Source of the DNA: Heyndrickxia coagulans
GTDB taxonomy: Bacteria > Bacillota > Bacilli > Bacillales > Caldibacillaceae
Length of the DNA stretch: 49,192 nt
Assembly: GCA_902796085.1 (NCBI GenBank)
Contig: CADBNU010000074.1
Location: 1-49,192, forward strand
Direction of reading: 5' to 3'
Shown here: positions 7,212 through 16,465 of the stretch, in pieces
Numbering within the stretch: the first letter of the stretch is position 1
Layout: every line of letters begins with the position of its first letter
Made by a program: the position numbers and the translations under genes
The notes under the pieces: generated by a model
Told to the model about the DNA's origin: nothing
Databases searched by the model: none
What the model saw: only the letters and a program-made list of their open reading frames with translations

Positions 7212-8403
7212 TGGAATGCTCTCCCAAGAAGAAATCGATGCATTGTTAAATGGTTCTTATGAAGATGAAAACGATATTACGAATGGAGATTTGGAAGAGG
7301 AGATTTTAAATACCTTTGAAAAAGATGCATTAGGTGAGATCGGTAACATTTCTTTCGGTAGTTCGGCCACAGCCTTATCAACTTTGTTAAATCAAAAGGT
7401 GGAAATTACAACACCGAAAGTGTCTATTATCCGAAAAGAACAATTAGAAGATGAATTTCCTAGACCTTATGTCGCGGTTGCCGTTGATTATACAGCAGGA
7501 TTTTCTGGTCAAAACTTGCTCGTTATAAAGCAAACCGATGCAAGTGTTATAGCTGATTTAATGCTCGGTGGTACAGGAGAAAATGTTAGTGATGTTATCA
7601 ACGAACTACAACTAAGTGCTGTCCAGGAAGCAATGAATCAGATGATGGGAAATGCAGCAACGAGTATGTCTACTGTTTTTCAAAAACGAGTGGATATCTC
7701 ACCGCCAACATTAGATTTACTAAATATTCCGGAAGGACAAGGAACTGACCAATTACCAGATGATGACTATATTGTGAAAGTATCTTTTAGTTTAAAAATC
7801 GGAGAACTAATTAATTCCTCGATTATGCAATTATTTTCGATTCCTTTTGCCAAGCAATTAGTGAATGATTTGATAAACTCAACAAAAAATGAGGCAACAA
7901 CGACGGTAGTGGAAAATCAGGATCATCGTGTTGATCTGTTTGATGAGGGTAACAGTATGAAAAATATAAATCATTTCGAGCAAATGGAAGATAACTTAAA
8001 TGGTATGCAGGAATATTACCTACAGGCTCAACAATCTCACGATGGATTACAAGGGCGTACATCACCAAATAAACAAAAGGTAAAAAACGTACAACCTGCA
8101 AAATTTGCAGAATTCGATACATTAACTTCTATTTCTGAAACACCTCGAAATTTAAATATGCTATTTGACATTCCACTGCAGGTGACAGTGGAATTAGGAA
8201 GAACATCAAAGGAAGTTAAAGATATCCTAGAATTATCACCTGGCTCAATAATCGAATTAGATAAATTAGCGGGAGAACCTGTTGATATATTAATTAATCA
8301 TAAATTAATTGCTAAGGGTGAAGTTGTGGTCATTGACGAAAACTTTGGTGTTCGTATTACTGATATATTAAGTCAAAAAGAAAGAATTAAAAACATGAAG
8401 TAA
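7204..8403 (+). CDS. fliY: Flagellar motor switch phosphatase FliY (FliN-type C-terminus)
   Basis: ATG 7204 follows GGAGGGAG at 7188-7195 and lies within the end of fliM; earlier in-frame codons have no ribosome site. The 399-residue product starts with a FliM-like CheY-P binding peptide, MLSQEEIDALLNG. A CheC-type domain with two phosphatase motifs follows: E45 and N48 in DALGEIGNISFG, then EAMNQMMGNAATSM. A polar linker spans about residues 230-310, and a FliN/SpoA domain lies at about 320-395 (LFDIPLQVTVELGRTSKEV). It combines C-ring structure with CheY-P dephosphorylation at the motor. Confidence 0.95.
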   Translation: MNDGMLSQEEIDALLNGSYEDENDITNGDLEEEILNTFEKDALGEIGNISFGSSATALSTLLNQKVEITTPKVSIIRKEQLEDEFPRPYVAVAVDYTAGFSGQNLLVIKQTDASVIADLMLGGTGENVSDVINELQLSAVQEAMNQMMGNAATSMSTVFQKRVDISPPTLDLLNIPEGQGTDQLPDDDYIVKVSFSLKIGELINSSIMQLFSIPFAKQLVNDLINSTKNEATTTVVENQDHRVDLFDEGNSMKNINHFEQMEDNLNGMQEYYLQAQQSHDGLQGRTSPNKQKVKNVQPAKFAEFDTLTSISETPRNLNMLFDIPLQVTVELGRTSKEVKDILELSPGSIIELDKLAGEPVDILINHKLIAKGEVVVIDENFGVRITDILSQKERIKNMK

Positions 8404-8421
8404 TTGAATGGGGGAAAAGAA

Positions 8422-8787
8422 ATGGGAAATCGTATTTTAATCGTTGATGATGCAGCTTTTATGAGAATGATGATTAAAGATATTCTCATTAAAAATGGTT
8501 TCGAAGTTGTTGGTGAAGCATCGGATGGTGCACAAGCAGTTGATAAATATAAAGAGTTAAAACCTGACTTAGTTACGATGGATATTACAATGCCTGAAAT
8601 GGATGGGATCGCTGCTCTTAAAGTGATTCGTGAGTTTGATCCTAATGCAAAAGTTGTCATGTGTTCAGCTATGGGACAGCAAGCGATGGTCATCGACGCG
8701 ATTCAAGCTGGTGCTAAAGATTTTATTGTTAAACCATTCCAAGCTGACCGTGTTTTAGAAGCGATTAAAAAGACTTTAGGTGCTTAG
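8422..8787 (+). CDS. cheY: Chemotaxis response regulator CheY
   Basis: ATG 8422 follows GGGGGAAAAG; the in-frame TTG at 8404 is upstream of that site. The 121-residue protein is a single receiver domain. It has the acidic pair D9/D10 in ILIVDDAAFM, the phosphorylation site D54 in LVTMDITMPEMDG, and K104 in FIVKPF. CheA phosphorylates it and CheY-P binds FliM and FliY at the switch. It lies between fliY and fliO, as in other Bacillaceae. Confidence 0.97.
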   Translation: MGNRILIVDDAAFMRMMIKDILIKNGFEVVGEASDGAQAVDKYKELKPDLVTMDITMPEMDGIAALKVIREFDPNAKVVMCSAMGQQAMVIDAIQAGAKDFIVKPFQADRVLEAIKKTLGA

Positions 8788-8853
8788 TTGATTGAAGGTT
8801 ATCACTTCTTTTTTCTCATGTTTTGGCAATCGAAAGTAGGTGACAGATAAAGA

Positions 8854-9528
8854 ATGATGAACAAGCGTATGATCTTTATGTACTCAATATGTATTGTGAT
8901 ATTCGCATTGCTTTTTCACATGCAAACGGTCTATGCCGATGACTCGATTCATAATAGTGTATATGATTATTTTGACCAAGAAAGTGAAGCTGAGAATGAA
9001 ACAGAATCGATAAACAATGTAAATGCTGAGAGAAAATCTAATTCCTCTGTTGGTGTCACTTTTATGGATATTATGCGAACAATCTTAGTGTTATGTATTG
9101 TCATCGGATTACTCATCGCTTTGTTAAAGTGGATGCAAAAAAAGAGTAACTTTCCGCATTCCGATCATTTAATCAAGAATTTAGGTGGCACACCATTAGG
9201 TGGAAATCGTTCGATACAACTAATTAAAGTTGGAAGATCAATTTTCATTGTCGGTGTCGGCGAGAATGTTCAATTATTAAAAGAAGTAACCGATGAGAAG
9301 GAAATTTCTCAACTGCTAAAACAATATGATGAGCGTTTGGACCGAGTAATGCGTACTAGTAATCTTGTTACTATTTTTAAAGAGAAGTTAGAGAAAAATT
9401 CCTCCATGACTGGGGCAAAGCAACAGTCATCTTTTAAACAAGAAATAGAGAAAAGAATGAAGGAAATCGAAATGAAAAGGAAGGAAGCAATGGAAGAACA
9501 TGTAAAGAAAGGGTCTAATGAAAAATGA
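8854..9528 (+). CDS. fliO: Flagellar biosynthesis protein FliO (FliZ in Bacillus nomenclature)
   Basis: The 224-residue product has an N-terminal signal-like segment ending near VYADD (about residue 29). A polar region and one membrane helix (about residues 71-90, IMRTILVLCIVIGLLIALLK) follow. The FliO domain comes next (LGGTPLGGNRSIQLIKVGRS, then IFIVGVGENVQLLKEV). The C-terminus is a charged, Lys/Glu/Met-rich helix. FliO helps assemble the FliP5-FliQ4-FliR1 export gate. Two adjacent ATG codons (8854, 8857) could each start it. It overlaps fliP by four bases (ATGA). Confidence 0.9.
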   Translation: MMNKRMIFMYSICIVIFALLFHMQTVYADDSIHNSVYDYFDQESEAENETESINNVNAERKSNSSVGVTFMDIMRTILVLCIVIGLLIALLKWMQKKSNFPHSDHLIKNLGGTPLGGNRSIQLIKVGRSIFIVGVGENVQLLKEVTDEKEISQLLKQYDERLDRVMRTSNLVTIFKEKLEKNSSMTGAKQQSSFKQEIEKRMKEIEMKRKEAMEEHVKKGSNEK

Positions 9529-10190
9529 ATGATTTTATGTCATTTTTTAATAGTAGTGACCCTGATACGGTATCTACTTCTATTAAACTATTATTACTTT
9601 TAACAGTATTATCAATTGCTCCAAGTATATTGATTCTCCTAACTTCTTTTACACGAATTGTTGTAGTTCTTTCTTTTGTGCGCACAGGTCTAGGAACCAA
9701 TCAAACACCACCGAACCAAGTGATTATTGGAATCAGTTTGTTTTTGACATTCTTTATCATGGCACCTACATTTCAAGAAGTGAATGAAAATGCTTTACAA
9801 CCTTTATTTAATGAGGAAATGAATCTCGAAGAAGCATATGAGGCAGCGGCTACACCATTTAAAGAATTCATGTCCCAACATACACGACAAAAAGATTTAG
9901 CACTTTTTTTAGATTATTCAGGTGCCAAACAACCTGAATCGATTGAGGATATCCCTTTGACAGCATTAGTACCGGCATTCGTAATTAGTGAATTGAAAAC
10001 AGCCTTTCAAATTGGTTTTATGATTTTTATACCGTTTCTAGTCATTGATATGGTTGTGGCCAGTGTTTTAATGTCGATGGGGATGATGATGCTCCCCCCG
10101 GTTATGATTTCATTACCATTTAAAATACTGTTATTTGTACTCGTTGATGGATGGCATCTCGTAGTCAAATCATTATTACAGACATTTTAA
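9525..10190 (+). CDS. fliP: Flagellar type III export gate protein FliP
   Basis: The 221-residue membrane protein shows the FliP signatures IVVVLSFVRTGLGTNQTPPN near residue 46 and LKTAFQIGFMIFIPFLVIDM near residue 160, then MGMMMLPPVMISLPFKILLF. About four hydrophobic segments are visible. FliP forms the core ring of the export channel with FliQ and FliR. Its ATG overlaps the fliO stop (9525-9528). Confidence 0.97.
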   Translation: MNDFMSFFNSSDPDTVSTSIKLLLLLTVLSIAPSILILLTSFTRIVVVLSFVRTGLGTNQTPPNQVIIGISLFLTFFIMAPTFQEVNENALQPLFNEEMNLEEAYEAAATPFKEFMSQHTRQKDLALFLDYSGAKQPESIEDIPLTALVPAFVISELKTAFQIGFMIFIPFLVIDMVVASVLMSMGMMMLPPVMISLPFKILLFVLVDGWHLVVKSLLQTF

Positions 10191-10206
10191 GCAGGTGAAT
10201 AAATAA

Positions 10207-10476
10207 ATGAACAGTGAAGAAGTAATTGCTCTTGCTGAACAAGGAATATTAACCATTTTACTTGTTGCAGGTCCATTATTAGCCATCGCGTTAGGTATTG
10301 GGTTGATTGTAAGTATTTTACAAGCAACGACACAAATTCAGGAGCAAACTTTAGCTTTTATTCCTAAAATTGTAGCAGTATTACTTGGAATTGTCGTTTT
10401 AGCACCTTGGATGATCAATCATATGGTCCAATTTGCCACAGAAATTTTTGCAAACTTAACGAAATTTGTAGGTTGA
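10207..10476 (+). CDS. fliQ: Flagellar type III export gate protein FliQ
   Basis: This 89-residue protein has two membrane hairpin helices (about residues 15-40 and 55-75) and the family stretch IVSILQATTQIQEQTLAFIP. It wraps the FliP/FliR core of the export gate. AGCAGGTGAA lies just upstream of the ATG at 10207. The next gene, fliR, starts four bases after its stop. Confidence 0.97.
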   Translation: MNSEEVIALAEQGILTILLVAGPLLAIALGIGLIVSILQATTQIQEQTLAFIPKIVAVLLGIVVLAPWMINHMVQFATEIFANLTKFVG

Positions 10477-10480
10477 TCAT

Positions 10481-11272
10481 ATGGAAACTTTCATTAATAC
10501 CATACCGATTTTTTTGCTTATATTTATTCGCGTCATTTCCTTTATTATGATTGTGCCGATTTTTTCTTATGGAACCATTCCAGCAATGTTTAAAATCGGA
10601 CTTGCTTTTTATTTAGCATATATCATGGTTTTTGTGATTGAAGTAGTTGACCCGATTGCTTTTGATGGAATGTATATATTGCTTCTTGTAAAAGAAATTT
10701 TAGTCGGTATTTCCATTGGATTAATAGCATATATCTTGATTTCCGCCATTCAAACGGCAGGAGGGTTAATTGACTTTCAGATGGGGTTTGCGCTAGCCAA
10801 TGTGGTGGATCCTCAAACAGGTGCTCAATCCCCGATAATGGGACAATATTTATATATGTTTGCTCTTTTATTTTTATTATCGGTAGATGGGCATCATTTG
10901 TTAATTGATGGAATTTTTTATAGTTATCAATTTATTCCGATCGATCAATCTTTTATAACCTTTGGTGAACAAAATATGATTGTAATGATCGCTAAAATCC
11001 TGAGTGCAATGTTTCTTATTGCTTTTCAAATATCGATTCCTGTTATTGCGTGTCTATTTATAGTGGACCTTGCATTAGGAATTATTGCTCGCACAGTCCC
11101 ACAAATGAATATTTTTGTTATCGGTTTACCTGTAAAAATTTTAGTCGGCTTTATACTATTATTCATCATTATCGGTGTAATGATTTTCTCGGTACAAAGT
11201 TTATTTGACTTATTACTGCATGCCTTAAGAGATTTTATGGCACTTCTAGGTCAACCTTTATCGTCATCCTAA
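10481..11272 (+). CDS. fliR: Flagellar type III export gate protein FliR
   Basis: The 263-residue protein has about six to eight hydrophobic segments. It contains FliR landmarks such as MIVPIFSYGTIPAMFKIGLA, the LIDFQMGFALANVVDPQTG stretch near residue 95, and RTVPQMNIFVIGLPVKI near residue 207. One FliR completes the FliP5FliQ4 spiral that forms the secretion channel. The gene lies between fliQ and flhB, as expected. Confidence 0.97.
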   Translation: METFINTIPIFLLIFIRVISFIMIVPIFSYGTIPAMFKIGLAFYLAYIMVFVIEVVDPIAFDGMYILLLVKEILVGISIGLIAYILISAIQTAGGLIDFQMGFALANVVDPQTGAQSPIMGQYLYMFALLFLLSVDGHHLLIDGIFYSYQFIPIDQSFITFGEQNMIVMIAKILSAMFLIAFQISIPVIACLFIVDLALGIIARTVPQMNIFVIGLPVKILVGFILLFIIIGVMIFSVQSLFDLLLHALRDFMALLGQPLSSS

Positions 11273-11288
11273 AGAAAGGGGGAGCTTG

Positions 11289-12371
11289 ATGTTTAAATAC
11301 CGTTTAGATTTGCAATATTTTGCTGGAGAAAAAACGGAAAAGGCAACCCCGAAGAAAAGGCAAGATGTTCGTAAAAAAGGTCAAACAGCTAAAAGTCAAG
11401 ATGTTAATACAGCAATTATTATCTTATTTGTTTTTTCGACACTTCTTTTTTTTGGACCATTGATTATAAAATACTTTTTTGACATCTTTCATATGACCTT
11501 TGAAAAATATTTTTTAATGGAGATATCAGCACATACCATTGAAACAATTACAGTGGAAATGTTTATACAGTTTATGAAAATAGTTGCTCCGATTTTTCTT
11601 TTGGCAATGATTGCAGCATTATTAGCCAATTATATTCAAGTTGGTTTTCTTTTTACAGGTGAGCCATTAAAAATGAAATTGGAAAAATTAGATCCGATTA
11701 AAGGTTTTAAACGAATCTTTTCATTACGTGCCATTGTTGAATTAATTAAGTCGATATTAAAAGTTTCGATCATTAGTGTGATCGGTTTTATTTTCATTAG
11801 AAATCATTTACCCGAAATATTAACTTTAATTACTTCAACACCTGTAAATAGTCTTTCTGCCATCGCTTCTGTTGTAGGTAATATGGGGTTGTTAATGGGC
11901 GGAGGCTTACTTTTTATTGCCATTTTGGATTATATGTACCAAAAATATGATTTCGAAAAAAATATTCGCATGTCAAAACAGGATATTAAAGATGAACATA
12001 AAAATATCGAAGGGAATCCACTCATTAAATCTCGCATTAAACAAAGGCAAAGGGAAATTGCAACCAGGCGAATGATGGAAGAAGTTCCTCATGCTGATGT
12101 TGTGATTACGAACCCGACTCATTATGCCGTGGCATTAAAATACGATGAAACCAAAATGGATGCCCCATATGTTGTTGCAAAAGGAGTCGATTTCGTTGCA
12201 CAAAAGATTAAACTGATTGCGAAAGAAAATAAAGTGATCATTGTCGAAAATCGTCCCCTTGCACGAAGCTTATATGCAGAAACAGATATCGGTCAGGAAA
12301 TCCCTGAACAATTTTTTAAAGCCGTTGCTGAAATTTTAGCTTATGTATACAGAGTTCAAAGAAGAGTGTAA
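11289..12371 (+). CDS. flhB: Flagellar export specificity switch protein FlhB
   Basis: ATG 11289 is preferred over the in-frame TTG at 11286 because of spacing from AAAGGGGGAG. The 360-residue protein begins MFKYRLDLQYFAGEKTEKAT, followed by four membrane helices up to about residue 215. The cytoplasmic domain contains NPTH at 275-278, the autocleavage site that changes export from rod/hook to filament substrates in concert with FliK. Nothing appears missing. Confidence 0.97.
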   Translation: MFKYRLDLQYFAGEKTEKATPKKRQDVRKKGQTAKSQDVNTAIIILFVFSTLLFFGPLIIKYFFDIFHMTFEKYFLMEISAHTIETITVEMFIQFMKIVAPIFLLAMIAALLANYIQVGFLFTGEPLKMKLEKLDPIKGFKRIFSLRAIVELIKSILKVSIISVIGFIFIRNHLPEILTLITSTPVNSLSAIASVVGNMGLLMGGGLLFIAILDYMYQKYDFEKNIRMSKQDIKDEHKNIEGNPLIKSRIKQRQREIATRRMMEEVPHADVVITNPTHYAVALKYDETKMDAPYVVAKGVDFVAQKIKLIAKENKVIIVENRPLARSLYAETDIGQEIPEQFFKAVAEILAYVYRVQRRV

Positions 12372-12424
12372 TACATGATTAGGTTTTCAGTATTCAAAAT
12401 GGAGTTATGTTAGGAGAGTAAGGA

Positions 12425-14461
12425 ATGAAAGTAAAAGATTTATCCGTTATCATTGGCGTTATTTTTATAGTAGTTATGTTAGTCATCCCTTTACCGCCAA
12501 CAATGTTAAGTTTTTTAATTATGATTAATATGTCATTAGCTTTGTTAGTTTTATTGGCGGCTATGAATATGCGTACGGCACTAGATTTTTCTATATTTCC
12601 TTCTCTCTTATTAGTAATGACATTGTTTCGTCTCGCACTGAATGTTTCAACAACGAGGGCGATTTTGTCAGGTGGCGATGCTGGTGCCGTTGTTGAAACA
12701 TTTGGTTCTTTCGTCGTCGGCGGAAATATATTGGTTGGTCTAGTCGTATTTTTGATTCTTGTCATTATTAACTTTATCGTTATTACAAAAGGATCTGAAA
12801 GGGTTGCAGAAGTAGCTGCTCGCTTTACACTCGATGCGATGCCAGGAAAACAAATGGCCATTGATGCGGATTTAAATGCTGGATTAATTTCTGAACAAGA
12901 AGCAAGAAAACGTAGAAGTGATATATCCCGTGAAGCAGATTTTTATGGTTCTATGGATGGGGCGAGTAAATTTGTTAAAGGGGATGCAATTGCCGGGATC
13001 ATTACTGTTTTTATAAATCTTATTTTTGGGATTATTATTGGTATGTTACAAATGGACATGTCTATTGGAGAAGCAATCAATCGCTTTTCCATGCTAACCG
13101 TTGGTGATGGACTTGTTTCTCAAATACCAGCATTGTTAATGTCTACAGCAACAGGTATTATTGTAACTCGTTCTGCCTCTGAAGGGAATTTAGGTACGGA
13201 TATTACGGAACAATTATTTGCCTATCCAAAAATGATGTATGTAGCAGGATTTGCGATTATTTTAATGGGGATATTAACCCCCATTCCTCTTTATATTACC
13301 GTTCCAATCGGTGGTTTATTATTATTTGGTGGGTATATGATTACGAAAGGGCAAATAGATAATGAATCCGAAACAATGGAAACAGAGGAAGAAATAGCTT
13401 CTGATGAATTACGAAAACCAGAAAATGTCGTCAGTTTACTTCATATCGATCCCATTGAATTTGAATTTGGATATGGATTAATCCCTTTAGCAGATACGAA
13501 TCAGGGTGGAGACCTGCTTGACCGAGTCGTCATGATTCGTCGACAACTTGCCATCGAGTTAGGGATTGTCATACCTGTCGTTCGTATTCGTGATAACATT
13601 CAACTAGAACCAAATGAATATCGTATAAAGATTAAAGGGCATGAAGTTGGTAAGGGAGAAATTTTGCTTGAACATTATTTAGCGATTAGTCCTGGGACAG
13701 ATGATCCGTCTATAACAGGAATTGATACAATAGAACCTTCATTTGGAATACCAGCTAAATGGATTACGGAAGATATGAAAACAGATGCAGAAATCGCTGG
13801 ATATACGGTAGTCGATCCACCATCGGTTGTAAGTACACATTTAACAGAAGTTTTGAAACAATATGCCCATGACCTTCTTGGCCGTCAAGAAACGAAACAA
13901 CTCATTGATCATTTAAAGGAATCATATCCAATTGTAGTTGAAGAAGTAACACCTGAACCACTATCTATTGGAGATGTACAAAAAGTTTTGGCAAAGCTAC
14001 TTAAAGAACGAGTTTCGATCCGAAATTTGCCAGTCATCTTTGAGACGTTAGCCGATTTTTGTAAATTAACGACAGACCCAGACGTATTAACGGAGTATGT
14101 TAGACAAGCCCTAGCGAAACAAATTACGAATCAATATAAGCAAGATGACAATACATTACAAGTATTAACATTAAGCGGTAAAGTTGAAAAGCTCATAGCC
14201 GATCATATTCAAAAAACAGAACATGGCAACTATTTAGCATTGGATCCACAAATTACTCAAAATATCTTGGAAAGTATGCAGAAACATATAGAACAGGTAC
14301 AAATGACAAATCAATCGCCAATTATCCTATGTTCACCAGCAATTCGCATGTATGTACGAGATTTAACCGAACGCTTTTTTTCACATGTACCTATACTTTC
14401 CTATAATGAATTAGATGCCAATATTGAAGTACAAAGTGTTGGGGTGGTGAACGTTGATTGA
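12425..14461 (+). CDS. flhA: Flagellar type III export gate protein FlhA
   Basis: The 678-residue protein has an N-terminal membrane half (to about residue 310) with the highly conserved block MTLFRLALNVSTTRAILSGG. The FHIPEP loop follows (LDAMPGKQMAIDADLNAGLI and SREADFYGSMDGASKFVKGD). The C-terminal cytoplasmic half forms the nonameric docking ring for chaperone-substrate complexes (VVIRRQL... and LTEVLKQYAHDLLGRQE). FlhA probably acts as an ion-driven export engine. Its stop overlaps the flhF TTG start by four bases (14458-14461). Confidence 0.97.
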   Translation: MKVKDLSVIIGVIFIVVMLVIPLPPTMLSFLIMINMSLALLVLLAAMNMRTALDFSIFPSLLLVMTLFRLALNVSTTRAILSGGDAGAVVETFGSFVVGGNILVGLVVFLILVIINFIVITKGSERVAEVAARFTLDAMPGKQMAIDADLNAGLISEQEARKRRSDISREADFYGSMDGASKFVKGDAIAGIITVFINLIFGIIIGMLQMDMSIGEAINRFSMLTVGDGLVSQIPALLMSTATGIIVTRSASEGNLGTDITEQLFAYPKMMYVAGFAIILMGILTPIPLYITVPIGGLLLFGGYMITKGQIDNESETMETEEEIASDELRKPENVVSLLHIDPIEFEFGYGLIPLADTNQGGDLLDRVVMIRRQLAIELGIVIPVVRIRDNIQLEPNEYRIKIKGHEVGKGEILLEHYLAISPGTDDPSITGIDTIEPSFGIPAKWITEDMKTDAEIAGYTVVDPPSVVSTHLTEVLKQYAHDLLGRQETKQLIDHLKESYPIVVEEVTPEPLSIGDVQKVLAKLLKERVSIRNLPVIFETLADFCKLTTDPDVLTEYVRQALAKQITNQYKQDDNTLQVLTLSGKVEKLIADHIQKTEHGNYLALDPQITQNILESMQKHIEQVQMTNQSPIILCSPAIRMYVRDLTERFFSHVPILSYNELDANIEVQSVGVVNVD

Positions 14462-15588
14462 AAGTAAAAAAATATATTGCATCATCAATGCCTGAGGCGA
14501 TGAAGAAAATAAGTAAAGATCTTGGTAAAAATGCCGTCATTTTAAATTCAAAAGTCGTTTATTCCGGAGGTTTCTTTGGTTTATTTCGCAAAAAAAATAT
14601 TGAAGTGATAGCGGCCATTGATCCCGATGTTAAGCGCAAAGAAGAAATGAATAGAAAAAAAGAGGCGTATAATGATCAGAAAACCCAAAGTCTAATGGTT
14701 AACAACCAAAAAAATGAAGAACAGTTATTAAAGGAAATTCAGCAATTAAAAGCTTTAGTCGAAAATATCAAGTCTATCGGACCAGAGTTGCAACATGTAC
14801 CATCAATGTATCGGGACATTTACCAAAGATTGATCAATCAAAATATACATCAACGAGTCCTAGATGAGATAAAGACAAGATGTATAGAACATTATTATAA
14901 AAACAACGAGCAAGTGACAAAACAAGATGCGGTCTTGTTTGTTGCGAATGAATTGAAAAGCTATTTAGAAACAGTAACATTTGGTCCAATGAACTTGGAC
15001 AAAAAATTTATTAATGTTGTCGGTCCAACAGGGGTAGGGAAAACGACAACGCTAGCTAAAATTGCCTCTGAAACAGTTTTAAAACTAAAAAAGAATGTAG
15101 CATTTATTACAACAGATACGTATCGTATAGCTGCTGTAGAACAGTTGAAAACTTATGCAAAAATCTTAGATGTTCCTTGTGAAGTATGCTACAACATGAT
15201 TGATTTTAAAATGGCCGTCAAAAAATTTGCTGATAAAGATTTTGTTTTCATTGATACAGCTGGAAGAAACTTTCGAAATCCTCAATATGTCAAAGATATA
15301 AAGAATATGATTGATTTTCGTCATGATATGCAATCATTTTTAGTGTTTTCATTAACAACAAAAGAAGAAGATATGGAAACAATATATGAACAGTTTTCCG
15401 ATATTCCAATCCATAAGTTTATTTTTACAAAATTAGATGAAACCATGAATTACGGATCATTATTTAACCTTTCCTATAAATATGAAAAGGGGATTGCTTA
15501 TATTACAAATGGGCAAGATGTCCCAGATGATATCGTTGAAGCATCAAAAGAATACATTATAAATCAAATCATCGGAGTGGACATATGA
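14458..15588 (+). CDS. flhF: Signal-recognition-type GTPase FlhF
   Basis: The gene starts with TTG 14458 behind GGGGTGGTGA (14441-14450). The 376-residue protein has the N-terminal B domain (MKVKKYIASSMPEAMKKISK), a charged linker and an NG GTPase domain. The P-loop GPTGVGKTTT is at 189-198, DTAGR at 266-270 and TKLD at 324-327. FlhF is the third SRP GTPase. It marks where flagella form and dimerises with GTP until FlhG stimulates hydrolysis. It overlaps flhG by four bases. Confidence 0.96.
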   Translation: MKVKKYIASSMPEAMKKISKDLGKNAVILNSKVVYSGGFFGLFRKKNIEVIAAIDPDVKRKEEMNRKKEAYNDQKTQSLMVNNQKNEEQLLKEIQQLKALVENIKSIGPELQHVPSMYRDIYQRLINQNIHQRVLDEIKTRCIEHYYKNNEQVTKQDAVLFVANELKSYLETVTFGPMNLDKKFINVVGPTGVGKTTTLAKIASETVLKLKKNVAFITTDTYRIAAVEQLKTYAKILDVPCEVCYNMIDFKMAVKKFADKDFVFIDTAGRNFRNPQYVKDIKNMIDFRHDMQSFLVFSLTTKEEDMETIYEQFSDIPIHKFIFTKLDETMNYGSLFNLSYKYEKGIAYITNGQDVPDDIVEASKEYIINQIIGVDI

Positions 15589-16457
15589 TGAATGACCAAG
15601 CAAGAAATTTGCGTGCACGAGTAAGAGGGGAACGGTTCAATCGAAAAGCAGCACAAACGATCGCCGTCATAAGTGGAAAAGGTGGTGTTGGAAAATCGAA
15701 CATTGCATTAAATTTATCGATAATGTTATCACAACATAGGAAAAAGGTGCTATTATTTGATTTAGATATAGGTATGGGAAATATAGATATATTAGTCGGG
15801 AATCAAGCGAGATACACAATTGCAGATTATTTTTTAAACGATATCCCATTTGAACAAATCATACAAAATGGACCTGAAGGATTGAAGTATATTGCTGGTG
15901 GTTCTGGCCTTGAAGGAGCCATCAGTTTCGATAATGATCGTGTCAACCAACTTTTAGATCATATACATACCTTTTTTTACGATTACGATTATTTCATTTT
16001 TGATATGGGAGCAGGGATAAGTGAAGATTTGGTTTTGTTTCTTTCTAGTGTACAAGATATTATCGTTGTCGTTACCCCTGAACCTACATCCATTATGGAT
16101 GCATATTCCGCAATGAAAATTTTAACGATCAATGATGCTCATTCAAACTTTCATTTATTAGGAAACCGGATGAAAAACGAAAAAGAAAGTAATGCTGTCC
16201 TCATGAGACTACAGAAGGCGGTTTATCAGTTTCTGCAAAAGGACAGTAATCTGATTGGTTTTTTACCTGAAGATTCTATTATAAGTACTGCCGTAAAGAG
16301 ACAAATCCCTTTTGTTTTATTAAATCCAAAATCCTATGCAGCAAAACAAATCAACATCATCACGCAAGTATTTTTATCAACCAATCTAAATGAAAGTAAA
16401 ATCAAAAATAATACGAGTTTCATAGAAAAATTAAAAATCGTCTTGTTTCGAAAGTAG
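15585..16457 (+). CDS. flhG: MinD-type ATPase FlhG (YlxH)
   Basis: This 290-residue ParA/MinD-family protein carries DQARNLR at residues 4-10, the conserved N-terminal element that stimulates FlhF GTP hydrolysis. The deviant Walker A motif GKGGVGKS is at 31-38, LLFDLDIGMGNIDIL near residue 60 and FDMGAGI near residue 138. The C-terminal amphipathic tail could bind membrane. FlhG controls number and spacing of flagella together with FlhF and also contacts FliM/FliY. Its ATGA start overlaps the flhF stop. Confidence 0.95.
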   Translation: MMNDQARNLRARVRGERFNRKAAQTIAVISGKGGVGKSNIALNLSIMLSQHRKKVLLFDLDIGMGNIDILVGNQARYTIADYFLNDIPFEQIIQNGPEGLKYIAGGSGLEGAISFDNDRVNQLLDHIHTFFYDYDYFIFDMGAGISEDLVLFLSSVQDIIVVVTPEPTSIMDAYSAMKILTINDAHSNFHLLGNRMKNEKESNAVLMRLQKAVYQFLQKDSNLIGFLPEDSIISTAVKRQIPFVLLNPKSYAAKQINIITQVFLSTNLNESKIKNNTSFIEKLKIVLFRK

Positions 16458-16465
16458 GTTACGGA

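Noticed and set aside
12394..12861. 155-codon minus-strand open frame over the flhB-flhA junction and flhA start
   Set aside because: It is antisense to well-conserved flhA, with no ribosome site and the low-complexity composition typical of a shadow frame.
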